DNA of 64,000 bases from Branchiostoma floridae (GCF_000003815.2 NC_049982.1:19462496-19526495); one strand, 5' to 3'. Shown: positions 20,901 to 34,300, counted from the first letter of the stretch. Notes: generated from the sequence alone by a model not told the origin. Translations and numbers: made by a program.

Positions 20901-22468
20901 CGACACCAAGTAGGATGGAGCCGATCCCCACGATGACCGGTCTGTGAGACTTTCCTGAGGAAAGGTAACGTTAGGTCATGGTTAGCCATGCCAAATACAT
21001 GCTATTTAAAAATAGAATCTCCTTGGACAGAGACAATATTCCTCTTGAAGAATCAGTGCCACTCACTGAAGACCGTAAGCTGTCAGTTCGGGAGAGACTG
21101 TGTAGATATTGAGAAACCGGGATGCAGTGGAAGATGAAATACATCTTATTTGCGAACTGCCCTCACTATGGGGATGCAAGAAACAAAACAATATACTCGA
21201 AAACTTTCACATTTCTACTAAAATCACCGAACCCACGTGGACCCGATCATTGAAAACGACTTTTCACTAGCCGCTGCCTCCAAAGAAGTCAAAACCAGTA
21301 GTAGTGTATATAGAAACATTAAGTAGATGTATGGACTGGACTCTTGTTACCTTTTACTGTTTGTAACCCTGCAGTTAGTATAAGGGTAAGAATTTTCAGA
21401 TAGATTCGTGATATAATGCCCTACCGTTGTTACTTGCGACATTTTCAGATGTATCACTTCTCCCATGGAAGTTATCATAGATTCAACACATCTGAATAAA
21501 TAGAGATAATGTAGGAACTAACCTCCCATGTACGTCACGACGCTGACGACGATGACGGTCGTAATCTCGGCAACTGTCGCGAGAGTTCCGCTGACGGAGC
21601 TTGTCATGCGGAACTGCTTCTCCAGGGACGTGATCGCACCTTTGAAGAACCCGCTGTACATCAGGCCCTGGAGTGGACGGCAATGGGCTACGTCGATATC
21701 TCCAAATGAATACAATTTTCTTGGTGAAAAAAAAATCGCTACGTCTAGTAACATCGACTATCATAATTCCACCAGGTACCATAATACCGCCACGTGAAAA
21801 AACGTTAGTATAGAGGTCTTCCCAAGATTGTCTTGAATACCGAATGTTAAATATCGTAAATGTAATACAATTCAGATACATGTATCTAGGTGTTGAAGAC
21901 AATCTTGAGAAGGCCTCTATAACAATGTTTTTTGAGGTGGCGGTATAATGGCACCTGGTGGAATTATGCGAATGTATGTTAGCAAATTTTGATGTTTTAA
22001 CCACATCATGATCACTTCGAGAAAGCTCGCTAGCGGACAGTCGCCGAATTCTTTAAGATGAACCAGTAGGAATGGATGCATAGGACAGTTCTAAGTTGCC
22101 CCTTCTGTTATTTTTTTTTCACCCTAAGTTTATATGTGCAAATTCATCTTTTCATGCACCTTCCCTTCATCCTGATCTTTAAACGTATCGTCGTGAAGAA
22201 AACAACATGGTAAAATGACACTGACCTCAAAGAACATGAACCACGCCAGGACGAAACAGAACATCTTGGGGTTGGCGCACTTCTGGATACAGTCGGGCCT
22301 CCAGCCGCCCAGTCCACACGACACCACGGCAGCCTCCTCGTCACCGCCAGGTTTCCCGTCAGACTTCTCGCCATGGTAGCCATTAGTGAAGTTAGATCCA
22401 CTCCCGTCGACTTTGACGTCATAGGACGATCCTCGCCCTGCCGTGCCTTTTTCCTGATCAGTCGGCAT
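14991..22468 (-). CDS. SLCO (OATP) family organic anion transporter (12 exons)
   Basis: Exons: 22468-22226, 21667-21523, 20954-20637, 20428-20308, 19948-19855, 19577-19481, 19308-19144, 18671-18476, 16721-16559, 16290-16127, 15822-15758, 15328-14991 (2109 nt, 702 aa). OATPs are 12-TM plasma-membrane carriers for amphipathic anions. Seen here: [13 protein letters not shown] before TM1, [17 protein letters not shown], the family signature [13 protein letters not shown] (residues 277-289), a Kazal-type large loop with ten cysteines spread over exons 9-10, and [20 protein letters not shown] before TM12. The length matches the family (about 650-720). Intron 4 only preserves the frame with a GC donor (CT/GCAAGT) and an AG acceptor, giving ITPL-DPRW as in relatives. 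The C-terminus DTHL fits a class I PDZ ligand. The N-terminal CG.GGW motif suggests kinship with SLCO4-type members, but the subfamily is not certain. Confidence 0.93.
15480..15645 (-). repeat. tRNA-derived SINE-like fragment in SLCO intron 11
   Basis: Read on the minus strand, 15631-15617 is TAGCTCAATTGGTAG, an excellent tRNA A-box. A degraded B-box-like GGTTTGGACTGC follows about 70 bases downstream. The rest does not fold as a tRNA, and the 3' part continues as unrelated sequence, as in a SINE. The outer boundaries are approximate. Confidence 0.5.
16722..18475 (-). other. Intron 8 of SLCO, carrying simple and degenerate tandem repeats
   Basis: It contains a TTTC microsatellite (16802-16820), two copies of AATGACCTGAAATTTGG (around 16867 and 17029), a CCTACCTA-rich block (17235-17285) related to 51055-51130, and the degenerate array described separately. 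Confidence 0.7.
17325..18125. repeat. Degenerate tandem array, period near 129 bp
   Basis: Variants of GAAGAGTCCATT recur at about 17328, 17453, 17611, 17741, 17869 and 17998, each followed by a G-run, a T-run and AATTCAGTTTTGGAC-like sequence. Most spacings are 125-130 bases; one is 158. Units have diverged strongly, so this is an old minisatellite. Confidence 0.65.
21773..21967. repeat. Small inverted-repeat element (MITE), copy 2
   Basis: It sits in SLCO intron 1. The arms begin ATAATTCCACCAGGTACCAT and pair over roughly 80 bases with the right half (GGTGGCGGTATAATGGCACC then TGGTGGAATTAT), so the whole element can fold as one hairpin. It is the same family as 6963-7143. Confidence 0.75.
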
Positions 22469-25400
22469 CTTTTATCTGTACGTAAACAAGCATCGATATA
22501 TAACAATGACGATACGACAATGATCTTTCTTCCATATCTTTGCCCAAAATGCATTTAGCAAAATTCATTTAGTTAGTTAATAGCGTAGAGAGGGTTACAC
22601 TACATTCCATCTAATCCAAAAATGTCTTGTAGATTTATAGTCATTTTTTTTAGATCGAACATGTGTAGAAAAATTTTAAGAGTTTGGGAAAATCAGGTTA
22701 GCAGAATATGGAATTAAGGTTGAGTAAACCACATGTATATCCGTATGGCGAAAACAAGATATTTCTTTTCTGACCTTCGCTGGAAATCAGATGCAACTAA
22801 TTAATAAGCTTTGAAAAATCGACATTAAGACAAAATGTGTCATTAACACTATCCCGAAGAGCACCCACACCCCTTACCGTAACACAAATATGACGTGCCA
22901 GTTAGCTTCCAGGTTTGACCATATTTGCCATTTTTGCCGATAAATGTTGAAGTGGTCTTACGTACAATCGAACGACGATTTATAAAGCGGTTATAAGGGG
23001 CGAACTGTTGACTACGAGTAAATAACGTAGGTGTAGAAAATCACGTATGTGCATTTGTCAACGTTCAACAATTTGATCTCTACTCTAATAAAATGATCAG
23101 TAGTATAGTAGTATAATATTTCATAGCAAACTGTGAGTTGTGGTTGTTGACTGACGCTATAAACTCTTCCTACCAATCAAGACCTGCTAATACTACTTAC
23201 TAAACAGTAGACGTAAGGGCACTTAAAGCAGTGATATATGTGAAAACATACTTGAAGAAAATTGCCCCCACAATTAAATACCTCCTTATGATATCTGACG
23301 CTACAATCCAGGTCATCTAGAAGCTAGACTTCCCAAACATCGAAAATATTATCTTTCTCTTCAGCATGCAGAAAACTGATTGCGGCAGCCGTTGAACATG
23401 GGGCACTAAAACAGTTAAAGTTACCTGGTGACGTTAGCTTTACGTTTGTTGTGGTCGTCAGCCTAAGCACCAATAATCCATTAAAACTGGCGCCTCCCAG
23501 GATATGGAGGGTTATTATGATAATTAAGATGTCACAAACCTTTATTATGGTCCACAAAGTACTGCCACAAAATGTAGGTTCTGGAAATACATCATGCTAA
23601 CTGTTGACTTCTGCAGCTGTGGTTCGTGGGAGTATATTACTAGTAGTTGTGTCGCGACCACTTGTTTTGTCCCTGGCATGCCCTGTGCTCAGACCTGCTC
23701 AGATTACAGTCAAAGCTAATGGAATCTCAAGCCAACAACAAAGCTACTCGTATGTTCTTTGTTCAATGCACGCCAGCAGAGTATCCAAACTGCCACAGTC
23801 ACATGTAAAAACACAAACTGCAAGTAACTGTCTTGCGAGCCCGAGCATCAGGGCATGAAAAGCTATCTTCTGTCCAGATCGCCGCGGCCTCTTGCTGAGT
23901 ACGGGACAGGTAAACACAAACAATGGGACATGCCCGGGGGGGCTATGGCTGGCCAGAAATCAGTTCTCTGGTGTCACCTTGAGCCACTAGCTAGAATGTG
24001 CGCTACCTGCATCATGTTTCACAACGAACGACGAACCACACATCACACTGAGAGCTGACAAGGGACAAAATTACTTCTGAAGAACTAGAAAAAAATTATT
24101 TCCACGTCATTACGTCTCCGCAACTCTCATCATCGCCAGAGGGCCATTTTCGGTACACCGTGTTTGGTACCGGACTACCGGCACCCAAAAAAAAGCTGTT
24201 ATGTCCGCCAAATCTACTACCAACTGTGATAGTCGTCTTTAGCACGTGCCTTCTATGCCAAAACAATGAAGCACTCATATGTATCCAAACTCCTATATCG
24301 TAAAGCAATCATTGTAGTCGGACTGAAATCTGTAGCTGTGTTCTGTTTATAGCAAATTCAAGGTCACTAGCCCCTTTCAGTGCGACAACTATACAGCATT
24401 TCTACCATTTAATGGACAAAGGAAGCCTTATACTCACATGCTGTTGTTCTTGACGAAGTAATCCATGTCGTCTACTAATATACCAGTATAACGTTAAACC
24501 TGAATATGTAACAAAAACAAAGGCATCTCACCTGAGCTCCTCTACACGAGACCGTTGAACCTTAAATCCTTTTCGTCACGGCCTCCGGCGGTACGGCCTT
24601 TACCAAACATACATTGACGTAGCCTTGAGTTGAATTGTATCGTGGTGAAATTTGATCTCACTACCATTTGTTTTGGGCGAGCCTCACTCCTACAACACTA
24701 TTGAACCCCTTCAACGTGTGACCTAAGCTAAAAACCCGGCTACGGGTCACGAAACATCCTCAAGATTGCTTAAGTAACTGCCGTTATAAGACAAGAGCTG
24801 GGACATTGCAGTTAGTGTCTATTCAGTAAATCATATTCTCATGTTAGGTAGAACGCGAAAATACATTCGCCACGATCGACTAAAAACGTAAACGATCAAC
24901 AACGAACAAAAATGTGCCCTCGAACGAATAACTGCACCTACCTTAAATATGTATGTGACAGGACGAGTTTCTCGTTCGGTCTCAGATCCTTCTTGCTATT
25001 TCTGTACCGAAAAGAATCACAGATATGAGTGGAAGACTGTACGTAGCTATGAGATACTAGCAGTTCCCAAGTTAAATCTCAGCCACCCTCTGCCGTGCGA
25101 CGCCGAGAGCTGAATGGGCTATTTGCGGCATAGCAAGGTGAGTTTTATAGAGCAGTCGAGTCAGGTGAGAGTGGTAAACAACATGACAGCTTCGCTCAAC
25201 CGTGCATGACTAAATACTGGCGGCTACTATGGTCGTAATTTCAGCATGTCACAGCTATTTGCTCAGTAAACCCACTGTCAGGGTTCAACTATACCGGCGT
25301 TCATCAGATTATGTGAGAGTTTTAAGATAGTTCACATCCTCAAAAACTGAAATATTGTATGTATGTAGCAATTTATGAATTGAACGATCTGTGATCATAA

Positions 25401-27580
25401 CTTTCTCCTGACGATGTTTCAGTGCAACCATTTGCCATTGCAAGTAATCTGACCTACGTGTATGTCCATGTCCATGTTCACCCATTTCTTAGTATTCGAG
25501 GATCAAAACTGAGGTCGTTGGAAGAAACAAAATATCCATACAAGTGGCTCATGAGATCACAGAAATGCAGCAAAAATAAGCACAGATGAATGTAACATCT
25601 CTTCGTACGTGGAGCTACAGCTGTGTCAATAGCTAGGGTGTTACCTGCAGGGGCATCACAGAAGTGTCAGAGAATTTCCCATCCATCGACCAAGAACAGC
25701 ACTCTATCATATCCGCGCCGTAGTGGTCGCGTTTGCAAAGTCACGGTGGGAAAGTTCTGGGGTAAAAAATGTTAGCAGTGTAACGACGTGGAACGATTAG
25801 TGACAACAAACACTGTGTCAGCGACAACCGCAAGACCTCGAAGTTTTCTTGAGAAAAGAAGGATCACGTTTTAGAAGCACAGAAGCCCTATTTGCTCCAA
25901 ACATCTCAACAACAGTGTGACGCACGACAGAAGTACACTGAATGACCTGGCTGGCAAAACTAGCAGCCGCTGTGACGATACTGAACACTGAAGCAAAGTA
26001 CATGTAGCATAACTCCGGAGGGCGTATGCCGAATAGCACTTTGCTTCGCATGACTAAAGCCTAACTATGATGATGATATCGTTAGCCGGACACCTGACCG
26101 GTCAGGACAGGACAGGAGAGATAGGTGAGGCAGGTATCTTTTTACACACCTGGGTAGAGTTATCTCCCAGGTACATCTGCAGGTTTTCCTGAAACATACA
26201 GTCATCACATCACGATAAATAGGGCCGCTATCTACTGAACATTTTTAGCTCCTTGATCGATTTTCAGCTAACGCGTGTATATTCTACATCCTGTTCAACA
26301 TCACCCAATGTAAATATACAGAATTAGCTATAGGGGAATTGTATCATAGAAATCTTAAATTAAAGTAGCCCAAAATAGTACAAAACCTGTAGACAAATGA
26401 TGGGATTCTGATAGACCACTGGCATTATCGTCATAATGCTCTGGCATAGGTAGACAGAAATTTCTGCCTAGGATATAGATTTAATATGTGTTGTCCCACA
26501 GGACTATCTTCCATTGTCCACTTGTTGCTGATTGATGGTAAAGTAGCCACAAGTGCAGTTGACATACATGTATGGTAGACCACAGCCGGGGGCCGCCATG
26601 TTGACCACAAGTAAACATTAGAATTGTAGAAAACCACTAATCCTAACATTTGACTTTTTCCATTCAAGATATGTAGGGAATTGTAATAAGTCCTCATTCG
26701 AAAGAAGTTTATCAGGACAAGAGCACATGGCATCAATAGATGGTATACATATTTTCTTTGTCTTGTAGAGTCCAATATACCCCCTTTCCACTAGGACGGC
26801 GTTCTCGCCGGGCTCTCTCTACGACCTAAACTTTAACATACCGCTCAACGAATTGTATAGAAAAGAAACGAAATTTTTACACTTTGCGTGTTTTGTTGTC
26901 TTCCCAGTCACACTTTTATGTTTCGTATAATATACCCATGCAGTGCGAGATCGAAGATTACCATTTTACACTATTTAGGTCGCATTGAGAGCGCAGCACG
27001 ATCGCCGTCTAGGGGGCCTTAACAGTCCCATAATATCTCTTAGTAAACAGCAGGCCGTGATTATAGATGACGCCGTAAAACTTGACATTTTTGCCACCAA
27101 TAAAGCCTTTGAGTTAGTGCATACTTAAAGTGTTATATTATGCTTACCATCAGTCTGGAGGCAATGGTGCTTGGTGATATATGTGAAAACATACTTGAGA
27201 GTGACGCCCACTATCAAATATTTCTCTGTATGAATTATGTAAGCTCAATCAAGCTTACGATTGTGCATGTTATACTCATCATGTATGTTTTCTTCATGTT
27301 TCACATTTTCGTACTACCATTCCTTTTTGTCGGCCGAAGTGACACAAATCATCGCTAATGCGTTATAAACTGTAGTTTGGGTAGGATTGCGCCTGGCATT
27401 CACTGCGTTCCTCTCTCATGATAGCGGTTGGAGTTTATATTATTTACTGACTAACATACGTTTAACACCCAATAGAAGAATCATCTCATAAAGAGTGTAG
27501 CATTCCGGACCTCAAACGTTTCAACCAAATGAACGTTAGCAGTCACAACAGGTAAATACGATATTGTAAAGTTATAAGGT
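22469..27580. other. Long intergenic region upstream of SLCO
   Basis: No protein-coding gene recognised. An acceptor-like TTTACGTACAG sits 12 bases before the SLCO ATG, so non-coding 5' exons probably lie here. Two segments recur further right: 23232-23300 resembles 27174-27240, and 25075-25290 resembles 30402-30625. Confidence 0.5.
25075..25290. repeat. Segment duplicated at 30402-30625 (copy 1)
   Basis: About 215 bases align well with the second copy. Shared blocks include AGCAAGGTGAGTTTTATAG, GTCGAGTCAGGTGAGAGT, ACAGCTTCGCTCAACCGTG and ACTAAATACTGGCGGCTACT. Same orientation; the second copy has a small insertion (GCACTAGT). The function is not apparent. Confidence 0.75.
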
Positions 27581-28279
27581 TAGAGTCCATTCCGAGACAC
27601 CATGAAGGTTTTTAGACAATAATTGTAATAAGTTAGAATTATTTTGAATGAAAGAATATCTAATCCCCAACAATTATAATTTTTTCAAAAATATTCATAT
27701 GGAAATTTGAACCTATTTGAATTCCTTTGAATACTTTGGAAACATGTTGAAAGAGATCCAAAAAAAAATCTCTTTTTTTACAGTAATTTTCAAACATCTA
27801 CAGGATTCTTTCACTTTTAGAAATATCTACAAAAAATGGTAAACCTTGCCAAATGGTAGAATCAATTTATTGTCCCATAAAAGTTAGCTCCATTCATCTG
27901 CCTGGTATATTTTTAGATTTCACTGATGGGCACTGGTGGATCCTTTGTGGTAGGCCATTGACATGACACCAAATCATACTTTGCAAGGATTGCTTTCTTC
28001 CTAGCCCACTGACCCAATATTACAAAAAATGGTAGAAAATGGTAAATAATGGCAAAATGCTGTTACCATTGTTTACTAACTGTTAGAAGTATTCTGTTCC
28101 ACATTGTGAATATTTCAAAGGTTTTACAGACCGGGGGAAATATTCAGAAAGTTCAAATAGCATTAGAAATATTTCAAAAGTATAAAATATCCTGGACATA
28201 TACTAGTAATTGAAAACAATTGAAACCATTTGTAAATGATGACAATGTCAACCTTCGTGGTGACTCGGAATCGACTCTA
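27581..28279. mobile_element. Non-autonomous TIR element, about 699 bp
   Basis: The left end TAGAGTCCATTCCGAGACAC continues CATGAAGGTT. The right end is its imperfect inverse, AACCTTCGTGGTGACTCGGA then ATCGACTCTA. The arms are about 33 bases with a few mismatches. The AT-rich interior has no coding frame. The flanking bases suggest a TA or TTA target but are not decisive. Confidence 0.65.
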
Positions 28280-29450
28280 TAAAGTTGTAAAAATTGATCA
28301 GTTAGTTCTAAAGCTAATTCTGAGTACTAACAAGTTACGAAAGTTTGTAAAACTAATTCCTATGGAAAGTATATGAGTTTTTTGAATACGTCCTACTTTT
28401 AGTCTGTCAAAGAATATAAAAATCTATAGGAGGATTAGGAGGATGTTTCGCTTGAGCTCGGCAATGTTGCTTTGTTTTCTTTCCTTACGGAGTAAAACAA
28501 AACCTTGTCGAAACAGAGCTGTTGACAAACTACCATCCCCTTTGTCTAAGTCACGATGGTATTCAAAAGAATCCACATTTGTGTTATGCATCAAGAACCC
28601 TGAGAATGTTTTACAGCACGAATTAGTGTTCAACTGCGGCACAATTAAATTTATGTTCTGTTACATCGCTGCATCTTAACAATGCAGGGTATGTTTAACC
28701 GCACAGCTGACAGGTTAAGGCAAAACAGTGACGTACGTAGGCTTGATTTGATCTTTTTACAACGTTGTCAGTATGTTACATTGAGAAGACTGCTACGTTT
28801 GATCTTTATAACAGTTGAGAAAGAGTAGTCGCCATTTTTGTTGGACGCGAAGAGCGAAGAAATCTATCATGTCTACAGTCAATGAGAGTATTTACCTGCA
28901 TGTATGCAGTTTACTGCACTAGAACCAACCTCTCTTGTAGTCGGCCGGATATCAGGCTTGCTTCTGAAGAAGTGGAACAGTGTTTTGCAATTTGGCAAGG
29001 AGCAAGTTTGTACAGAAACGTTTAGCAACGTGGGAAAGGAAATCTGAGTACGAGAATGGATACGTCGCTGTTATTACAAAATAAACTCCGCAGAGTCTGA
29101 CTTTTTTATCGCATTCAAGGTCCTCTAGCATCATCAAGTCGGCGGAATGTGCACAGAACAATCTATTTCATTTTGCATGAATGGTCGCTAATGGATGAGC
29201 AGAAAAGGTATCGACGTTGCTTTCCGTACCTGATACACAGAGTTTTGATTGAAAATAGATCTGATAACCTCTTAACCAATGCAATAACAATGCATATTCC
29301 AATGCTACATAGTTTATGCCTCTTACCTCATAGCTTATGTTAATTTTTCGACTTTGTTACAATACATTTATTACAAATACAAATGTAAAAGAGCGCAGTT
29401 ATGGCTATTCGACATTGTGCCACCGTTGTGGCATTTTACATGTGATACGT

Positions 29451-29970
29451 TTATGGTTTTCTATTCCGGTCAAAACTCAACTACGCCGTACTTCGGCCAA
29501 CTACGCCGTACTTTGCCGAACTAAGCCGTAGTTCACAGAACTGGATCCGATACGGCTTAACTTCCTGAAGTACGCCGTAGTTGAATGAAGTACGGCCTGA
29601 CACAACTACGCCGTAATAACCCCAACTACGTTGTACTGTGGCTGGGCTGTGTTCGGGTATGGGCACTAGACAACGGGAGCAATAAAATCCATGCACACGT
29701 ATATAATGCTGCATCATTGTTGTTGCCAGTTTTAAATTTTATTTGAACATAACCTGTTTAAATGCCGGCCGCAAGTATCGAATTCTCGCCATGTACCAGT
29801 ATAGAATCGATAATATTCCTCGTCAATTGTGCAAATCAGTCATGTATGTGTACAAATAGATTACCTGACGATTATGGTTTTCTATTCCGGTCAAAATTCA
29901 ACTACGACGTACTTCAGCCAACTACGCCGTACTTAAGCTTACTACGACGTACTTACGCGGTAATTGTGTA
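29451..29970. repeat. Interspersed AACTACGCCGTACTT repeats, two blocks
   Basis: The word AACTACGCCGTACTT and its inverse AAGTACGCCGTAGTT recur many times in 29471-29640 and 29890-29960. Both blocks are preceded by TATGGTTTTCTATTCCGGTC, so a unit of about 65 bases was duplicated in direct orientation 421 bases apart. Confidence 0.7.
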
Positions 29971-30111
29971 GTTTGCGGTTCCGAGCGTTGTATTTTGAGG
30001 CCGATAGCCCGGTTGCGCGTCGGTCGACGTTTTAGGTATCCGATGTCACGGTCACCTCTCGCTCGTTATTTTACGTTGCAACGTAGCTGTTTGAAAACCA
30101 GACATCGCTTT

Positions 30112-30277
30112 TTTGAAACCCGACGTCGAAACCCGACGTCGAAGCTCTTTCGAAATCCGACGTCGGTTTGAAAATACNNNNNNNNNNNNNNNNNNNNNNN
30201 NNNNNNNNNNNNNNNNNNNNNNNNNNNNNNNNNNNNNNNNNNNNNNNNNNNNNNNNNNNNNNNNNNNNNNNNNNNNN
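30112..30277. repeat. Short tandem GACGTC-rich repeat abutting an assembly gap
   Basis: GAAACCCGACGTC occurs twice in a row, followed by AATCCGACGTCGG, directly before 100 N. A longer tandem array probably caused the gap. Confidence 0.6.
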
Positions 30278-30401
30278 CGTACGGCTCCAACACCACATTC
30301 TCGTCTTGTCAGGGTGTTGCTACTTGTTTACGCCAAAATTGTTATTCACAGATTTAGTGCAACCTGATAGTTTGTGTTGTTAGACGTGAGACCATTCCAC
30401 C

Positions 30402-30625
30402 GTCAAATCTCAGCCGTCCGCTCTGGCGAGACTCCAAGGGCTGAATGGGGTGTCTGGGCACAGCAAGGTGAGTTTTATAGTGCGGTCGAGTCAGGTGAGA
30501 GTGCACTAGTGGTAAACAACACGACAGCTTCGCTCAACCGTGTATGACTAAATACTGGCGGCTACTGTGGTCGTAATTTCAGCATGCCACAGCTATTTGT
30601 CCAGTACACCCACTGTCATGGTTTA
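30402..30625. repeat. Segment duplicated from 25075-25290 (copy 2)
   Basis: Same blocks as copy 1 with scattered substitutions, in the same orientation, 3' of the SLC22 gene. Confidence 0.75.
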
Positions 30626-31386
30626 TTTATGCCACAGTTGATTATTTCGGGCGATGGGTGCAAAAATTATCCAGATGAGGATAAAAGTATAGAACATGGT
30701 ACAAATGTTCTGTAAAACACTTTTAGTCATTACAAATTTACATAGCAACTGTGGCAGTGCAACTTGCTTTCCTTCGCTAAGCATCTATGTTTATGTTAGT
30801 CATGTCTTTTGGTGTATTTCTATTTTCCAAAATTATGGATTTCTTTATATCGAGGGACAACTTATTTGACTTGAACCAATGATTTGAATTTGCATAGTTC
30901 GTCGTTAATAGCTGCTATTGACGATTAGTGTATCAAAGTTCGTACATGACATGACTAGATGTATATCATCTGCAAGCAATAATGTGAGGAAATGGTCTTA
31001 TGTGAAGTCAAGTTCGTCGACGAATTAAAACCAGAAACAAAAGAGGGCCGAGTTTAATCCTTGTGGAACACCACGCTACAGATTTCTATGATGAAACGAA
31101 ACTACGTTCCATCTTACATATACTCCATTGAAGGAGAGAACCTTTAAATCCACAGGAGTTTAGTTTGTCCAGTAGTATACTGTGCTGGCCGTTCTTATCT
31201 ATAGATAATCAGAAAGATGTTAGACCGCTATATCGACCATCAAATCAGAGTGCATGTACGTCTTTATATAGCCCGACCCATCGTCGTTTGTCGCCTGTTG
31301 TATGTCTGATATATTTCAGCTAATAGTTTCCAACTCAAACTCACAAAAGCCAAATTGTTTTAGATAAAAGTCAGAGGTTGTCCCAT

Positions 31387-34300
31387 TCAAACAGTTGTGA
31401 CCAGCTCCAACCATTCATACTGAGCCCGGTCCTCATACACGATCCTGCCGTCAACTAAAGTCTTCTTGGGAATGGTACCGGCGGCACAGTTGGACTTACA
31501 CGTGGGGGAGGGCGGTGACGTCCTGTAAAGACAAAAACTGAAATTGCATTAAGAGTTAAGACTATATTATCGCGATAGGAATCAAGCGAACTCAAGTCTA
31601 TAAGTATATGGCAGTTTTCCCCAAGGTCCCAGAATTCCGATACCAAGACTTGCTCAGCTCACCTGCCGAAGTTTTCTCCGTCCTGCAGAGTGTTGGGCAG
31701 CGGCACGCCGTGTGTTTCCGGCAGCACGGTGACGACCACGCTGGTGACGCAGGACAGCACGCCCAGCGTCAGCAGAGGGAGGGGCCGCCAGGCGTTACCA
31801 AGGAGACTGAGGAACGGGGCTACAATCCCGCCGGCCCGGGAAACCATGATGTTGGTGCCGACGCCCATGTATCTGTTTTAATCGAACATGTAGTACTTCA
31901 TAAGGGATTTTTTCACGATTATTTTGTCGAAATCACAACTTTTTTGCAGCCGTCAATCTTTAGATGAAACTGTATGGTCAACCTTTTAATGCTGCAAAAC
32001 TATTTGACAGTCTGTTTATAAAGAAATATGAACGTCTTTAGGCCATGCATGCACAACACCATTCTTTACTAAAATTTAGTACGAAGAAGATCTTCGGAGC
32101 TTTCCAACTTTCAACTGCCTACCTAACGTTAGCGACGAAGAATCCACTCACCTGACCACAGTTGGGAAGAGTTCTGTACAGTAGATGTCGAGGACGGCGA
32201 CCGTACTACTAACGCCGAACCTACCCGCTGTAGCTAGTGCTGTCGCCACATGACCGAGATCTGTATCATAGAAGATAGGGAACAATTATAAAGACCTGCG
32301 CCTCTGTTGATTTCAATCGTCAAACGGCCAGTCAGAAACGGGTAATTATTTCTAGTCTACACAGTCAACGCGTTAAGTCTCGCCAGAATTGACCATTTGA
32401 ATAAAAGGTTGGAAAAAGTTCGTCTCTACTAGACTCCCGCCTGACCGAGGGGAATTTGGCCAAGTTAGGAATAAAAGTCTAGTAGGTTAATTGGCCTAGG
32501 AGTGAACTGTTCGGCTATCTGGATATACTGCAAAAGCGTGACTGAAAACCCATACATTTGTCCAGCTGACACGTCTGCCTGGAAACTAGGAAAAGTGTAC
32601 GTAAGAATGGTCAAGAATATGAACAAATCGTAGTCTCACCGTTTGGAACGCCTGCTGTAGCCGCGCATGAGACGCCAGCGAGCAGGCTGAAGCCGACAGC
32701 AGACCGTTTGCGGCCCCATCTCCGCATGGTCATCCCCGCCAGCAAAATGGCGACTGCTTCTACACATGCGCCGAGAATGAAGGTGACGTAATGGCTGCCC
32801 GCCAGCTGAGACGTCCCGAACAGGAGACCGACGTAAACACAGATGGTGTTGAAGCTGTGATACAGACAGGAGGAAACAAACACGGACCCGCTGATGATCG
32901 TTGATGTATGGTGAGACACGAACTGTTAACGGTCTTTCGCTCGATCCCAGTGAGGATGGATAACGTTACAGTCATGCACATTAAGTTAAGTTACAATTGA
33001 GGACATCATGAGTCTTTCAATTGAGCATATACTAGTATACGTTGAGCAAAAATCTATGGACATCAAAATGGGTTGTAACTTTACCTGCCATAGACCACAC
33101 ACCTTACGTCTTACAAAGAGACTAGTAATGTGTTGAGTGACTATCAGATCAATCATTCTGCAAATTAACCATCAAAACAATCAACTTACCTTGCGATAGT
33201 GATCATAACTGTGATCTTCCTCATGTTTTGCGTTCGGACAAGATCAATTAGGTTGTAGTTCCTCTTAGAGTCGCCAGGAATTCCATCCACTTCTTCAGTA
33301 CTTCCAATATGAACTGTACTACTTTCTACATACTCGTAGAAAGGAGGTAAGTCAATTCCGTTGTACTCGGCGATTCGCTGGATGGTTTTTCTCCACTGTT
33401 CTACCCTGTTGTTCATGAGAAGCCACCTTGGGGATTCTGGTATAAACCTGAATAAATCATAATAAACATATATAACAAAAACTTTGAGAGAAACAACAAC
33501 CAGTCCTTGTACCTTGCACTAGTTCAAGTAGGTTGTTGCAAGGTTAGGGATGGCTTCAAGAGTTGACAAAAAAAATCAAAGTCAAAGCTGAGAATGGATA
33601 AAAGGTAGGGCAACAACTTTTTATAGAGCACATTACAATGATGGACACGTGTCGACCTTACCCTTAGACCTTTTAGACATATTTGCGTGTCATATTTAAT
33701 TCTTAAAACAATGGTAATCTTATCTTACCACCAAGCTATGAGGGACAGCACCCCTGGCGATGTTACTGCGAGCTGCAGGATCCACCACTCTCTGATGACG
33801 TAAGCTAAACTACCCAGAAGCGCGTAACCCACTGAAGGAGCAAGGGCTGTACAAATCCCGAATGCCATTCGCCAGGATATTCCAATTGTTTCCATTCCTA
33901 AAGATATCATGATAGAACGTTTGAATCAATGTTAATGGGGTAATTTCAATACAATAATGTACATTCAATATTGAATATACCTTATCAAGTAATATTGAAT
34001 ATACCTTATCAAGTATTGGCATGGATTTCCAAGCGTTACAAAATGTGTAAATGTTTACCTCCATAACTACGTTAGCATCCATAAACAAATCTTTGACCTG
34101 CACATCGATATCCAGCACCATAACTGATATAAGTCAACCAGTGCATCATATACATCATACAACTGACGTCTCTACCAGACTCCTTAGGTGGCTAAAAAAA
34201 TCAGCCAAAATTAGCAAAATAGAATGATTAAAAGGGGGGGGGGGTACACATTCACAACCACTAACCTCATCAGCCCTTGCCAAGTCTTAGAGACTAACAA

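Larger units (their letters stand above)
28280..31386. other. Intergenic region with short repeats and an assembly gap
   Basis: No gene recognised. It holds two direct copies of a repeat block (29451-29640, 29872-29970), a tandem GAAACCCGACGTC motif running into 100 N (30178-30277), and the second copy of the 25075 duplication. The SLC22 3' UTR probably occupies the right end. Confidence 0.5.

Noticed and set aside
21483-22004. 173-codon minus-strand frame
   Set aside because: It reads SLCO exon 2 in the wrong frame and continues through the hairpin MITE.
25818-26051. 77-codon minus-strand frame upstream of SLCO
   Set aside because: No family motif, no splice-linked partner and no in-frame link to SLCO exon 1.
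29451-29970. CRISPR-like array
   Set aside because: Repeats occur in both orientations with irregular spacing, inside an animal genome; no cas genes.
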